A DNA stretch of 58,284 nt from Lentisphaerota bacterium (GTDB taxonomy: Bacteria > Verrucomicrobiota > Kiritimatiellia > RFP12 > UBA1067). The position numbers were made by a program, and so were the translations under genes. Below, piece after piece: positions 1 through 6,920 of this stretch. The stretch is taken from positions 1 through 58,284 of the forward strand of contig SUWC01000010.1 in the NCBI GenBank assembly GCA_015061665.1, written 5' to 3'. Every line of letters begins with the position of its first letter. Position 1 is the first letter of the stretch. Below the pieces are notes generated by a model. It did not search any database, had not been told where the DNA came from, and was given only the letters and a program-made list of their open reading frames with translations.

Positions 1-114
1 ATCGCGGACGGCCTCCGCTGGCTCTTCGTGCGCCACGGGAAGTGGCGCGGATGGAAGTGCCCGCGAGAGGAATGCGGCGACTTGCAGATGGAGTTCGAGC
101 TGCTGACGGGATGA
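1..114 (+). CDS. C-terminal end of an unidentified protein (partial)
   Basis: An open frame runs from the first base of the window to a TGA at 112-114 and encodes 37 residues ending in MEFELLTG. It holds a Cys pair spaced C-P-R-E-E-C that could be half of a metal site, but one pair is not enough to call a zinc domain. The gene begins upstream of the window, so no function can be given. Calling it a real gene end is an inference from the open frame only. Confidence 0.4.
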   Translation: MADGLRWLFVRHGKWRGWKCPREECGDLQMEFELLTG

Positions 115-202
115 CGGCACTCGCATTTGCGGCAAAACATACTCCAAAAACCCTCCGAAGCCCGCAAAAACGCGCAAGGCCCTCCGAGGGCTCGGTAGCG
201 TT

Positions 203-232
203 TCCCAAAGGTTGGGATATTCCAGGCATTGG
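203..232. promoter_or_regulatory. Paired CCAA/TTGG-type palindromes upstream of a promoter
   Basis: CCCAA-AGG-TTGGG (204-216, extended by T/A at 203/217) is a clear palindrome. It is followed by the weaker TCCA-GGCA-TTGG at 221-232. Both lie 30-60 bp upstream of the TATAAT at 261. A similar CCAA-attg-TTGG at 6412-6423 precedes another promoter. An operator role is inference. The rest of 115-342 shows only a short GC hairpin near 178-195. Confidence 0.3.
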
Positions 233-257
233 CATTATTTCTTCGATGAACCTTTTT

Positions 258-266
258 TGATATAAT
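258..266 (+). promoter_or_regulatory. Extended -10 promoter for the 343 gene
   Basis: TGA-TATAAT is a perfect extended -10. Transcription would start near 273, giving a leader of about 70 nt before the ATG at 343. No convincing -35 is visible. Confidence 0.65.
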
Positions 267-342
267 TTAACTGTTCCGTCGGTGTAGAAGAATCGGCGGA
301 GAAGGCAAAACCTAAAATAGGAGCGCTTGAAGCGGCTACGAT

Positions 343-915
343 ATGTTTCATGATATGTCTGAGTTATGTCCGATACCGCCGGATGTGCGGAAGAGAATAG
401 AAAAGTGGCTCAAGGAGCATGTAGACGAGACCTCTTCCTCGGACGATGTTCCATGTGTCGTGGTAAACGAAGGGGCCGGCTTCACCGCCTCACTTCTTGA
501 CAAACTCATTCCTCGCCGCCTTTCGCCGACGGCATCTGCCACCCTCGCAGCGAAGATGGAGTCGATGCGCGAGGAGCCTTTTGCGAACGAGCTCAATCGC
601 TGGCTCGAGCGCAAAGGGCTTGATCCGGTGGCGGTCTACAAGGGCGCGGGAGTGGCGAAGCAGGTGTGGGCGAAGCTCCGCAGCGGATCGGGCGGGCGTA
701 GGCCCAGCAAGGATACCGCTCTTGCGCTCGCGGTCGGGTTCAGAATGACGCCGGAGGAGGCCGACGAGTTCCTTTCGAGCGCGGGCTACGCCTTTTCGCC
801 GTCCTCCCGCCGCGACGCGATCGTGCGATTCTATCTTGCGAACGCGGACTGGGACATCCTCGGCGTGAACTCCGCGCTCTTCGAGTTCGGCGAAAAGCCT
901 CTTGGCGAACGCTGA
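343..915 (+). CDS. Protein with the HTH-like tail of macro-domain regulators
   Basis: This 190-aa protein has an acidic, unrecognised N-terminus (about 1-75). Its C-terminal half (about 80-188) reads like the conserved tail found on many bacterial macro-domain (ADP-ribose) and related proteins: a segment like 'RKGLDPVAVYKGAGVAKQVWAKLRS', then alternating helices and an end of the type 'VNSALFEFGEKPLG'. I recognise that tail from memory. It is thought to be a helix-turn-helix-like unit. No macro domain is present here, so the tail is attached to something shorter. The gene has its own extended -10 promoter and stands alone. A regulator or toxin-antitoxin-like role is possible but not shown. 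Confidence 0.6.
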   Translation: MFHDMSELCPIPPDVRKRIEKWLKEHVDETSSSDDVPCVVVNEGAGFTASLLDKLIPRRLSPTASATLAAKMESMREEPFANELNRWLERKGLDPVAVYKGAGVAKQVWAKLRSGSGGRRPSKDTALALAVGFRMTPEEADEFLSSAGYAFSPSSRRDAIVRFYLANADWDILGVNSALFEFGEKPLGER

Positions 916-953
916 GAAGTCGCCTCGACGGCTACCTTTCGCGAGACCGCACG

Positions 954-962
954 TGCTATACT
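954..962 (+). promoter_or_regulatory. Extended -10 promoter (TGC-TATACT)
   Basis: TGC followed by TATACT lies about 50 nt before the start of the small gene at 1015. It matches the pattern used throughout the window with one mismatch in the hexamer. Confidence 0.5.
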
Positions 963-1014
963 CTGCATCATCGGAATCCAATATGCATTCCGGCCGTCCA
1001 TAGGAGACATGAGC

Positions 1015-1320
1015 ATGATGCAATATATGCGGATGAAGCAGGGCGTTCAACGCTGTGGAAAGCCGTTCCACGAATGGCTTCTCAACCTCTGCGGCTACGA
1101 GATCTGGCCGTCGACGCACAACGACCCGCGCATCAAGGGACCTCAGCCGCGCATCATCACGCGCCGCCAGCGCGAGGCTATGGAGAAGCTGCGGCGCGGG
1201 AACGGACGACCCATGGAAGTCTCGTTGAGCGAGTTCGTTAACGGACAGCCAGGAGCCGAGGGCAACATGGAGACATTCCCAATGGCCGAATTCTTTGCGC
1301 CGAAAGCGACTGGAATTTGA
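1015..1320 (+). CDS. Small hypothetical protein
   Basis: This is a basic protein of about 101 aa with no recognised domain. It is rich in Arg and Lys in the middle and contains 'IITRRQREAMEKLRRG'. Several ATGs lie close together (1009, 1015, 1018). AGGAG at 1002-1006 is 2 nt from the first and 8 nt from the second, so 1015 is preferred. An extended -10 lies upstream, and the stop codon TGA (1318-1320) forms the TGn of the next promoter. That tight fit supports a real gene, but its function is unknown. Confidence 0.5.
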   Translation: MMQYMRMKQGVQRCGKPFHEWLLNLCGYEIWPSTHNDPRIKGPQPRIITRRQREAMEKLRRGNGRPMEVSLSEFVNGQPGAEGNMETFPMAEFFAPKATGI

Positions 1321-1326
1321 TATAAT
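1318..1326 (+). promoter_or_regulatory. Extended -10 promoter overlapping a stop codon
   Basis: TGA-TATAAT is formed by the stop codon of the preceding gene plus a perfect -10 hexamer. It would drive the DUF1232 gene at 1398 with a leader of about 65 nt. Confidence 0.65.
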
Positions 1327-1397
1327 ATGCTTAGACGCAAGGCAGTTGCACTAGCTGGATGATACGGCTTGGGAATAATAATGAAAGCGAGGACATC

Positions 1398-1823
1398 ATG
1401 GCAGAAGAGCATAAGACCGGCATAAGCGAAGAAGAGGCCGCAGAGGAGGCGAAGAAGTACTCGCGCAAGGTGAGCGAGGACGATGTCGCCGACATGGTCG
1501 GCAAGGAAGACAAGATGAAGGGTTTCTTCAAGAACGTCGAGGTCCTGAAGCAATACTGGGATGACGTATGTGACATCTTCGAACTGCTCAGGAATCGTGT
1601 CACTGGCAGGTATACCGAAACCCCGTGGAGCACGATTGCCGCGCTGACAGGAGCGCTGCTGTATGTGCTGACTCCCCTTGACGTGATACCGGATTTCATT
1701 CCGATTGCAGGATTTATCGATGACGCTGCCGTTATTGCGGTAGTGCTGAAGCTTTCCGGAGGGGATCTCGCCCGCTATCGCGCATGGCGCAAGGAACAGG
1801 AGAACACGACCGACGTAGGGTGA
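1398..1823 (+). CDS. DUF1232 (YkvA-like) membrane-associated protein
   Basis: The product is about 141 aa. The N-terminal half is charged and helical. Residues about 78-125 carry the DUF1232 core, a hydrophobic segment with 'YVLTPLDVIPDFIPIAGFID', the family hallmark. DUF1232 proteins are small and membrane-associated, and their biochemical role is not established. An upstream in-frame ATG at 1359 exists, but 1398 follows a GCGAGG ribosome-binding site, so 1398 is chosen. The next small gene at 1861 is probably co-transcribed. Confidence 0.8.
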   Translation: MAEEHKTGISEEEAAEEAKKYSRKVSEDDVADMVGKEDKMKGFFKNVEVLKQYWDDVCDIFELLRNRVTGRYTETPWSTIAALTGALLYVLTPLDVIPDFIPIAGFIDDAAVIAVVLKLSGGDLARYRAWRKEQENTTDVG

Positions 1824-1860
1824 GCGCGCCAACTGAGTCCAGCAAAGGGAGAGTCTTGAA

Positions 1861-2112
1861 ATGAGGCAGGTTGGAAGGGCTGAATACAAAAACGGGTATG
1901 CCGACGTGTACGACGCACGCGGCGTATTGCTCGTACACATGAACTGCGACAGACTCGTCGGATATGGTCCGGAGGGCTTTGTCGTGATGCGCGGCAACTG
2001 CTACTGGGCGCACCGCGCCAACGGCACGAACGTGCCTCCGCCGATGACGTCGTACAACTTCGAGCAGAAGAAATGGGAAATGCACGACACCTTTCTGAGG
2101 GTGATGTGCTGA
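1861..2112 (+). CDS. Small hypothetical protein
   Basis: This 83-aa protein is rich in aromatic residues and glycine and matches no family I recognise. It lies 37 bp after the DUF1232 gene with an AAGGGAGAG ribosome-binding site and no separate promoter, so it is probably in the same transcript. The pattern 'YKNGYADVYDARG' suggests short beta strands. A weak hairpin (GTGCG/CGCAC, 2119-2136) follows the stop. Confidence 0.55.
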   Translation: MRQVGRAEYKNGYADVYDARGVLLVHMNCDRLVGYGPEGFVVMRGNCYWAHRANGTNVPPPMTSYNFEQKKWEMHDTFLRVMC

Positions 2113-2156
2113 TCGATAGTGCGCTAATCAACGCACACACCTCGCGGATGGTTTTG

Positions 2157-2186
2157 TTGGCAGATTTTCGCAGAAAAACCTATAAG
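2157..2186 (+). promoter_or_regulatory. -35/-10 promoter of the AAA+ operon
   Basis: TTGGCA (2157-2162) and TATAAG (2181-2186) are 18 bp apart, a classic sigma-70 arrangement. There is no TGn before the -10, unlike most promoters in this window. It sits about 35 bp upstream of the first gene of the four-gene operon. Confidence 0.5.
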
Positions 2187-2221
2187 CCTGGACATAAACC
2201 ACAAAGGAAAAGGAACAAAGC

Positions 2222-2485
2222 ATGACAGATACATCAAAAGATGCAGTTGCTGACATGATTGCAACAACTGTCAAGAAATTCATAGACAAGCCTGACAGCA
2301 TGTGTGATGAAGACTGGGCTACGCAGGAGCTTGGCGATAATGACGAGGCAAAAGCGGATGCCAGGGACATTTGTGCTGCCATTAAGGATTACGCACAGAT
2401 GAAGTCTGACTACAAGGCGGCGAGAGCAAAGGGTAAAAGCAGCGCGGCGTTTATTGCGCATAAGAAAGCGGAGGTGGCACAATGA
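2222..2485 (+). CDS. Small acidic protein, first gene of the AAA+ operon
   Basis: The product is 87 aa, acidic and predicted mostly helical, with no signal peptide and no recognised family. AAGGAAAAGG lies upstream of the ATG. Its stop overlaps the start of the next gene (ATGA, 2482-2485), which implies translational coupling. With the next three genes it forms one tight operon. Base composition is visibly more AT-rich than the surrounding genes. Function is unknown; a partner or adaptor of the downstream proteins is an inference from coupling. Confidence 0.65.
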   Translation: MTDTSKDAVADMIATTVKKFIDKPDSMCDEDWATQELGDNDEAKADARDICAAIKDYAQMKSDYKAARAKGKSSAAFIAHKKAEVAQ

Positions 2486-3105
2486 CTATCCAGGAAGCAA
2501 CGAAGGCTGTCCAGGAAAGAGGCTTGGACGAAACAGTTAAGTTTGCAGAGAGTGTTCATGAGGGGGCGGTGGAGGCTGAATCCAATGGTCTCCACTTTGA
2601 TAAAGAACTTTCGGCTTATGTAGATAGGCAACTTGACGAACAAGTCGGTGATGAAAAAGGTCTTGCTGTTCCAATCGCGGTTGGAGCAGTAAAGGCCGCG
2701 CGAGCGGGGTGCTTTGGCAAGGAAGCGAAGTCCGTTTCTGCATACGAAGTGGCGGTCAAGGCCTGTGAATATGTGGATAGGCTCAAGACACTCAAGCGAC
2801 TCGGGGAAAATAAGATAACGGAAGAGGAAGCTGCAGAAGAGGCGTCGGAATCGGCATGTGTGGCGGTATGTACCATGCTTGGCAAACACACTGGAGGTGC
2901 AATTGGTTCTCTGTTCGGAGAAAAAGGAGAGAAACTTGGCGAGGAGATTGGGAAGAAAGTTGGCAAATTCGTTGGCTGCGCTGTTGGCAAAGTCGTCCGC
3001 AATGTCATTGTTGAAGGCTCCAAGGCAATTGCCAACTATGTTAAGAACACTGTAGTAGGTTTGGTTCAAGCCGCAGGAAGAGTGTTTGCAAGTATTTTCG
3101 GATGA
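2482..3105 (+). CDS. Glycine-zipper protein, possibly membrane-active
   Basis: This is a 207-aa protein. The N-terminal 100 residues are soluble and helical. Residues about 135-207 form a glycine-zipper-like stretch with GxxxG and AxxxG spacing ('GGAIGSLFGEKGEKLG', 'VGKFVGCAVGKVV') and end in an amphipathic hydrophobic tail. Such segments are known in membrane-inserting and pore-forming proteins and in some phage and toxin proteins. It is the second gene of a coupled operon, 28 bp before the 336-aa unknown. An effector or membrane-anchor role is inference; no homolog is recognised. Confidence 0.65.
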   Translation: MTIQEATKAVQERGLDETVKFAESVHEGAVEAESNGLHFDKELSAYVDRQLDEQVGDEKGLAVPIAVGAVKAARAGCFGKEAKSVSAYEVAVKACEYVDRLKTLKRLGENKITEEEAAEEASESACVAVCTMLGKHTGGAIGSLFGEKGEKLGEEIGKKVGKFVGCAVGKVVRNVIVEGSKAIANYVKNTVVGLVQAAGRVFASIFG

Positions 3106-3133
3106 TTGACGACAATATCTTAAAGGTGACGAT

Positions 3134-4144
3134 ATGGAACTTAAACGCATGAGATTTAATCTCCGTTTCCCCGATCCAAGGGGAGGCGACAATTTTGTCA
3201 CTGTTCATTCCGTCAAAGAACTTCGGGATTGTCTTATGGACCGCAAGATCGCATTTGATGATTTGATAGGCTATTTCAGGAATGGCACGTTGCATCGGTG
3301 GTTGGAATGTCAGGATGAGGTGGAAGCGAATCGGGCCGAAAAAATGAAAAAGCTCTTTGAGGACGGCCACGGGAAGGCCGTGGCGGATATTGCCACACCG
3401 CTCCTTGATGCATTTGACATGGAGATTGACAATGATGTGGTGGATGCCTTTGTTCGTGATTGCGTTATAAGTCCAGAAAAAATGCTGCAGGATAAGATGT
3501 GTGCGCGTAAGTGGATTGACGCATATAAAATTAAAGCCTCTGGATTGGTTGATGAATTCAAAAAGGACAAGTCGAGGCTGCTTGAAATGAGAGAAAACCT
3601 GAAGGCTCTTCGAAAGTACGTAGCGCAAATGCTTCAATTATATGGTGGTCTATCAAGGCTTGACGAGTTTCATTTTATTGGATTCTTGAAAAAGAAATGT
3701 CCATTGGGGGCACTAGCGTTGCTGACATTGCCGGAAGGGCAGAAATACAAGGATGATTTACCTGACATATTCAAGGGATTTGTTGTTCTTAAATCTCAAA
3801 ACTGTGAGCCGACGTTATTGCTTAATTGGTACACTGATTTAGAGAAAGAACATCCTTATCTAGTATCTGGTGACAATGCCCCCATTAAAGTTTACAGAAA
3901 AGAGACGAAGCGCAGGTCTTGGGAGTCGATTGTGCAAGCCGGAACGAAAGTTCTTCTGCTTTGGGATGTTAACTATGTTGTTAGTGACTTTGGTGCTGAT
4001 AAAGAGAAAGATCAATTCGAGGGCGATAAGTTGAACGGCAACTATCATGTTTTCAATGGGTTGGATGTCAGGTCGAAAGACAAAATATCTGCTTTTTCGG
4101 AGCTATTTCTTGCCTACATAGAGGTGCCGAACGATGGCGAATAG
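3134..4144 (+). CDS. Unknown 336-aa protein encoded with the AAA+ ATPase
   Basis: I do not recognise the whole protein. Residues about 25-60 contain 'FDDLIGYFRNGTLHRWLE'. I recall similar motifs at the N-termini of otherwise unrelated bacterial proteins, but cannot name the domain. The middle is helical and charged. The C-terminal third has beta-like hydrophobic strands ('TKVLLLWDVNYVV'). There is no signal peptide or transmembrane segment. The last 11 nt overlap the start of the AAA+ gene, so the two are probably made in fixed proportion and may interact. It is AT-richer than its neighbours outside the operon. Confidence 0.65.
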   Translation: MELKRMRFNLRFPDPRGGDNFVTVHSVKELRDCLMDRKIAFDDLIGYFRNGTLHRWLECQDEVEANRAEKMKKLFEDGHGKAVADIATPLLDAFDMEIDNDVVDAFVRDCVISPEKMLQDKMCARKWIDAYKIKASGLVDEFKKDKSRLLEMRENLKALRKYVAQMLQLYGGLSRLDEFHFIGFLKKKCPLGALALLTLPEGQKYKDDLPDIFKGFVVLKSQNCEPTLLLNWYTDLEKEHPYLVSGDNAPIKVYRKETKRRSWESIVQAGTKVLLLWDVNYVVSDFGADKEKDQFEGDKLNGNYHVFNGLDVRSKDKISAFSELFLAYIEVPNDGE

Positions 4145-5696
4145 AAAATCACAGGAGTTGCGGGACTTGCTCGACTCGTTTCGCCCAGTTCTTTATATCA
4201 ATGACTTTGACTTCCATGCCGTTGATGCGCTTATTCGTGAGGCGGTCAACGACGAGAATTGCGTTGTCGAGTACAATAACGGCAAGGGCGCGGTGCATTT
4301 TAAGACAAAAATGCCACGCCATGAACGTGTACCTGAACAGCCTTGTTCGGCAAGGTTGGCTAAATTTCTTGATGAGTATATAAGCGACCTGCCGAAGCGA
4401 AAAGTTCTTGTCCTGAAAGATGTCCATGGCGAAATCGGATTGCCGGAAATCGTCGCGCGGTTAAAGCTCATTGCAGAGAGGACCATGCATGCACCAGACT
4501 ACTGGGTCCCTGTCATCATTGTGTCCACTGTATTGACGATTCCGCCGGAGTTGGACAAACTAATCACAGTCTTTGACATGGAATATCCGTCGCGTGAGAA
4601 GATAGAGGACACAATAAAAGATTATGCGAATAGCTATAAATTCCTGATTGATGAGAGGACTCTCAAAGAACTTTCTCTTGCGTTCAACGGATTGAGCGAC
4701 TTTGAAATTTGCCAGATACTGAATTTGGCCTATCAAAATGGCGGCTCTGTAACGAAAGAAGACATACCTCTCATTCTTAAAGAAAAAGAGCAAGCAATCC
4801 GAAAGGGAGGACTCCTTGAGGCAGTTGTCACGGAACTCAAGGTGGAGTCTATCGGCGGACTCAAGATGCTGAAGGAGTATTTGAACAGAAAGGCAATCAT
4901 CTTCAAGAATCTTGCATCGGCCTTGGAGGCTGGTGTGGACATGCCCAAGGGCGTCCTCATAGTGGGGTTGCCGGGGTGCGGGAAGAGTCTTGCCGCAAAG
5001 GTGTCCGCAAAAATGTTCAATGTGCCTCTTTTCCGTTTGGATATTGGACGCTTGATGGGGAAGTATGTCGGCGAGAGCGAGGAGAATCTTCGACGGGCCA
5101 TCCGCCAGGCCGAGGCGGCGGCACCATGCGTATTGTGGATAGACGAGATTGAAAAGGCGTTCGCAGGTCTGGGAAGGTCAGGGGGCGATGGCGGCATTAC
5201 GACGCGTCTTTTTGGTCATTTTCTTACATGGTTGCAGGAGAAGAGTTCAACCGTCTATGTTGTTGCGACGGCAAATGACATAACGGGTCTGCCTCCGGAA
5301 TTTCTGCGCAAGGGACGGTTTGACGAAATCTTCTCGGTAAAGCTCCCGTCGGATGTAGAGAGACGCCAAATTTTCGAAATACAACTCAAGAAGCGCAAGC
5401 AGAATCCCAAAAAGCAAGGGCTTGACATCGATGAGCTTGTTCACAAGACGGCAGGTGAAAAGGGCATCGCCGAGTATTCTGGGGCGGATATAGAATCAAT
5501 TGTCAAGATGGCTGTAGAGAGCGCATTTATTCGGGGAGATCGAGAAGGCAAGGAATGTCAATCGAAAGTCACGCAGCAAGACCTCTTGGATGCCATTGAG
5601 GAAACTACGCCGATTCGTCGGACGATGAAGGAGAAGATTGAGCTTCAGGAAAAGAGCATCGGAAGATTTCAGATTGTCGACGCTTCAAAAGCATGA
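4134..5696 (+). CDS. Ycf46-like AAA+ ATPase
   Basis: This 520-aa ATPase has a degenerate N-terminal region (about 1-215) that reads like the first half of Ycf46-type proteins ('KVLVLKDVHGEIGLPEIV', then 'IIVSTVLTIPPELD'). A full AAA+ module follows: Walker A G278-S285 (GLPGCGKS), Walker B 'LWIDEIE' with D337/E338, and the second region of homology 'LRKGRFDEIF' with R392 and R395. The lid helices run to about 490. There is no protease domain, so it is not FtsH. It probably remodels or regulates a protein partner with ATP. The best candidate partner is the overlapping 336-aa product. The specific substrate is unknown. Confidence 0.85.
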   Translation: MANRKSQELRDLLDSFRPVLYINDFDFHAVDALIREAVNDENCVVEYNNGKGAVHFKTKMPRHERVPEQPCSARLAKFLDEYISDLPKRKVLVLKDVHGEIGLPEIVARLKLIAERTMHAPDYWVPVIIVSTVLTIPPELDKLITVFDMEYPSREKIEDTIKDYANSYKFLIDERTLKELSLAFNGLSDFEICQILNLAYQNGGSVTKEDIPLILKEKEQAIRKGGLLEAVVTELKVESIGGLKMLKEYLNRKAIIFKNLASALEAGVDMPKGVLIVGLPGCGKSLAAKVSAKMFNVPLFRLDIGRLMGKYVGESEENLRRAIRQAEAAAPCVLWIDEIEKAFAGLGRSGGDGGITTRLFGHFLTWLQEKSSTVYVVATANDITGLPPEFLRKGRFDEIFSVKLPSDVERRQIFEIQLKKRKQNPKKQGLDIDELVHKTAGEKGIAEYSGADIESIVKMAVESAFIRGDREGKECQSKVTQQDLLDAIEETTPIRRTMKEKIELQEKSIGRFQIVDASKA

Positions 5697-5705
5697 GTAT
5701 GTTGT

Positions 5706-5769
5706 CAGACAGGGTGCGGGCCGCCCGGTGGTCGGCCCCTACCATTGCCCGGTGGTAAGACCCTATCTG
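5706..5769 (+). ncRNA. Predicted three-way-junction RNA element
   Basis: Ten nt after the AAA+ stop codon, 5706-5715 pairs with 5760-5769 (9 of 10 pairs, one C/A mismatch). That outer stem encloses two hairpins: GGGCCG/CGGCCC (5718-5723/5733-5738, 9-nt loop) and TACCA/TGGTA (5740-5744/5753-5757, 8-nt loop). Junction strands are only 1-2 nt long. The 10-mer GCCCGGTGGT occurs twice, at 5723-5732 and 5747-5756. No U-run follows, so it is not an ordinary terminator. It could be a 3'-UTR structure of the operon or a regulatory RNA. No known riboswitch class was recognised. Confidence 0.4.
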
Positions 5770-5837
5770 AGAAGCGGACGGGAAGATACTGAATGGTGGA
5801 AAGTCGCATTGGCGGATACCTTTTGAGAGGGCGATGG

Positions 5838-5846
5838 TGCTATAAT
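5838..5846 (+). promoter_or_regulatory. Extended -10 promoter
   Basis: TGC-TATAAT lies 38 nt before the GTG start of the SEDS-like gene. An AAAAAGGA ribosome-binding site is in the short leader. Confidence 0.65.
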
Positions 5847-5884
5847 CGGCGACATCGTAAACCCTCTAAAAAGGAAATGGCAAG

Positions 5885-6337
5885 GTGAATAAGAAGTATT
5901 TCGTTCCGGTTGTGCTGATGCTCACGGCGGTTGCGGGGCTCGCGGCGATGGGGCTTGTGTTCTGCTGGTGCTGCCCAGATAGACTGCATGATGTCGGCGG
6001 CGTTGCCTCGCGCTGGTGGTTCAAACGTCAGGTTGTATGGAACATTGCTGGCGTTTGTGCAGCGTTGCTGGCTGTGGCTGCGGGATGGAAACGATTGCTG
6101 AAGGCGGCGCCGTTCCTATTCTCTGGATGGGTAGCGCTCTGGATTATTGCGTGCTCGCAGCCTGCGGTCGAGGGGTCGTGCGCCTTTGTGCGTATCGGAC
6201 CGATCGCGCTTAGTGTCTGGTCTCTATTCCCTGTCGCGCTTGCCCTGCTCGCGGCATGGCTTCGCAAGCGATATCTTGTCGGCGCGAAGGATTTCCTGTG
6301 CGGTGTCTGCGCAGGCACCATTCTGGTTTGTAATTGA
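5885..6337 (+). CDS. Half-length FtsW/RodA (SEDS)-like membrane protein
   Basis: The start is GTG. The 150-aa product has four predicted membrane segments. The order and spacing resemble the first four helices of FtsW/RodA: a 'WFKRQVVW' segment before helix 2, and 'FVRIGPIALSVWSLFPVALALL' where SEDS proteins have 'W(I/F)xLG..xxQPSExxKLxLxL'. Full SEDS proteins are about 370-400 aa with ten helices. Here the frame ends after helix 4, and no continuation is visible downstream. It could be a fragment, a degenerate paralog, or an unrelated small membrane protein. Confidence 0.5.
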   Translation: MNKKYFVPVVLMLTAVAGLAAMGLVFCWCCPDRLHDVGGVASRWWFKRQVVWNIAGVCAALLAVAAGWKRLLKAAPFLFSGWVALWIIACSQPAVEGSCAFVRIGPIALSVWSLFPVALALLAAWLRKRYLVGAKDFLCGVCAGTILVCN

Positions 6338-6360
6338 ACTCCGAGCGTTTGGGCTCTCGC

Positions 6361-6372
6361 GGGGGGGGGGGG
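6361..6372. repeat. Poly-G tract of 12
   Basis: Twelve consecutive G residues lie 24 bp after the SEDS-like stop and about 80 bp upstream of the next -10. Tracts of this length are prone to slipped-strand change. Because it is intergenic it could only affect transcription, not frame. Confidence 0.9.
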
Positions 6373-6427
6373 CGCAAAGGTTCGGCAGCCCAAAGTAAAA
6401 TTGTGGAACCTCCAAATTGTTGGGGGC

Positions 6428-6457
6428 TTGCCTTTTGCTGCTTCGGTTTGGTATAAT
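6428..6457 (+). promoter_or_regulatory. Promoter of the lipoprotein/BspA operon
   Basis: TTGCCT (6428-6433) and TATAAT (6452-6457) are 18 bp apart, with TGG directly before the -10 (6449-6451). The leader to the ATG at 6539 is about 75 nt. A CCAA-attg-TTGG palindrome sits just upstream at 6412-6423. Confidence 0.65.
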
Positions 6458-6538
6458 CCTTGACGTAAAGGCGGTTCATGCGGGGCAGAGATCCTTACAT
6501 GATGCCGCTGATCAACAACATCAAAGAGGAACCATAAC

Positions 6539-6895
6539 ATGAACATGATGATAAAAGTAGCTGCAGTGGCCTCACTGTTTGCAGCCTGCGGCTGTGCGAC
6601 CTCTCCTGTGGCATTCAAGCCGTCCTCCGTGCCTGTGCCACCTCAAGGCTACACTGTGTCGGGCAGCGACGTTACAGGGTCAAGTGACCAGATATGGGTG
6701 CTGGGACTTGGCGGCAGCCTCGGAATCCAGCAGCACAGGGCGTACAAATCGGCCATGGGGATGGCGAGCGGCGCGGACGCCCTTGTAGGCATGAGCATCG
6801 AAAGCCACGGGTTTATGCTTCCCCCGTTCTTTATGATAAGGACGATAACCGTTACAGGGACTCCGGTCAAGTTCAATCCTCCGCCGTCCAAATGA
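6539..6895 (+). CDS. Small lipoprotein
   Basis: The product is 118 aa. The N-terminus has a short basic start, a hydrophobic stretch and a lipobox-like 'LFAACGCATS', so lipid attachment to Cys17 or Cys19 is likely. The mature part is small and beta-rich, with 'GADALVGMSIESHGF' typical of small lipoproteins whose function is unknown. It is 25 bp upstream of the large surface protein gene and shares its promoter. An outer-membrane or periplasmic location is expected. Confidence 0.65.
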   Translation: MNMMIKVAAVASLFAACGCATSPVAFKPSSVPVPPQGYTVSGSDVTGSSDQIWVLGLGGSLGIQQHRAYKSAMGMASGADALVGMSIESHGFMLPPFFMIRTITVTGTPVKFNPPPSK

Positions 6896-6920
6896 CGGAC
6901 CATAAAAGGTAAAACTGGCC

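Noticed and set aside
4134-5696. FtsH protease
   Set aside because: The AAA+ module is similar, but no membrane helices and no HExxH protease motif are present.
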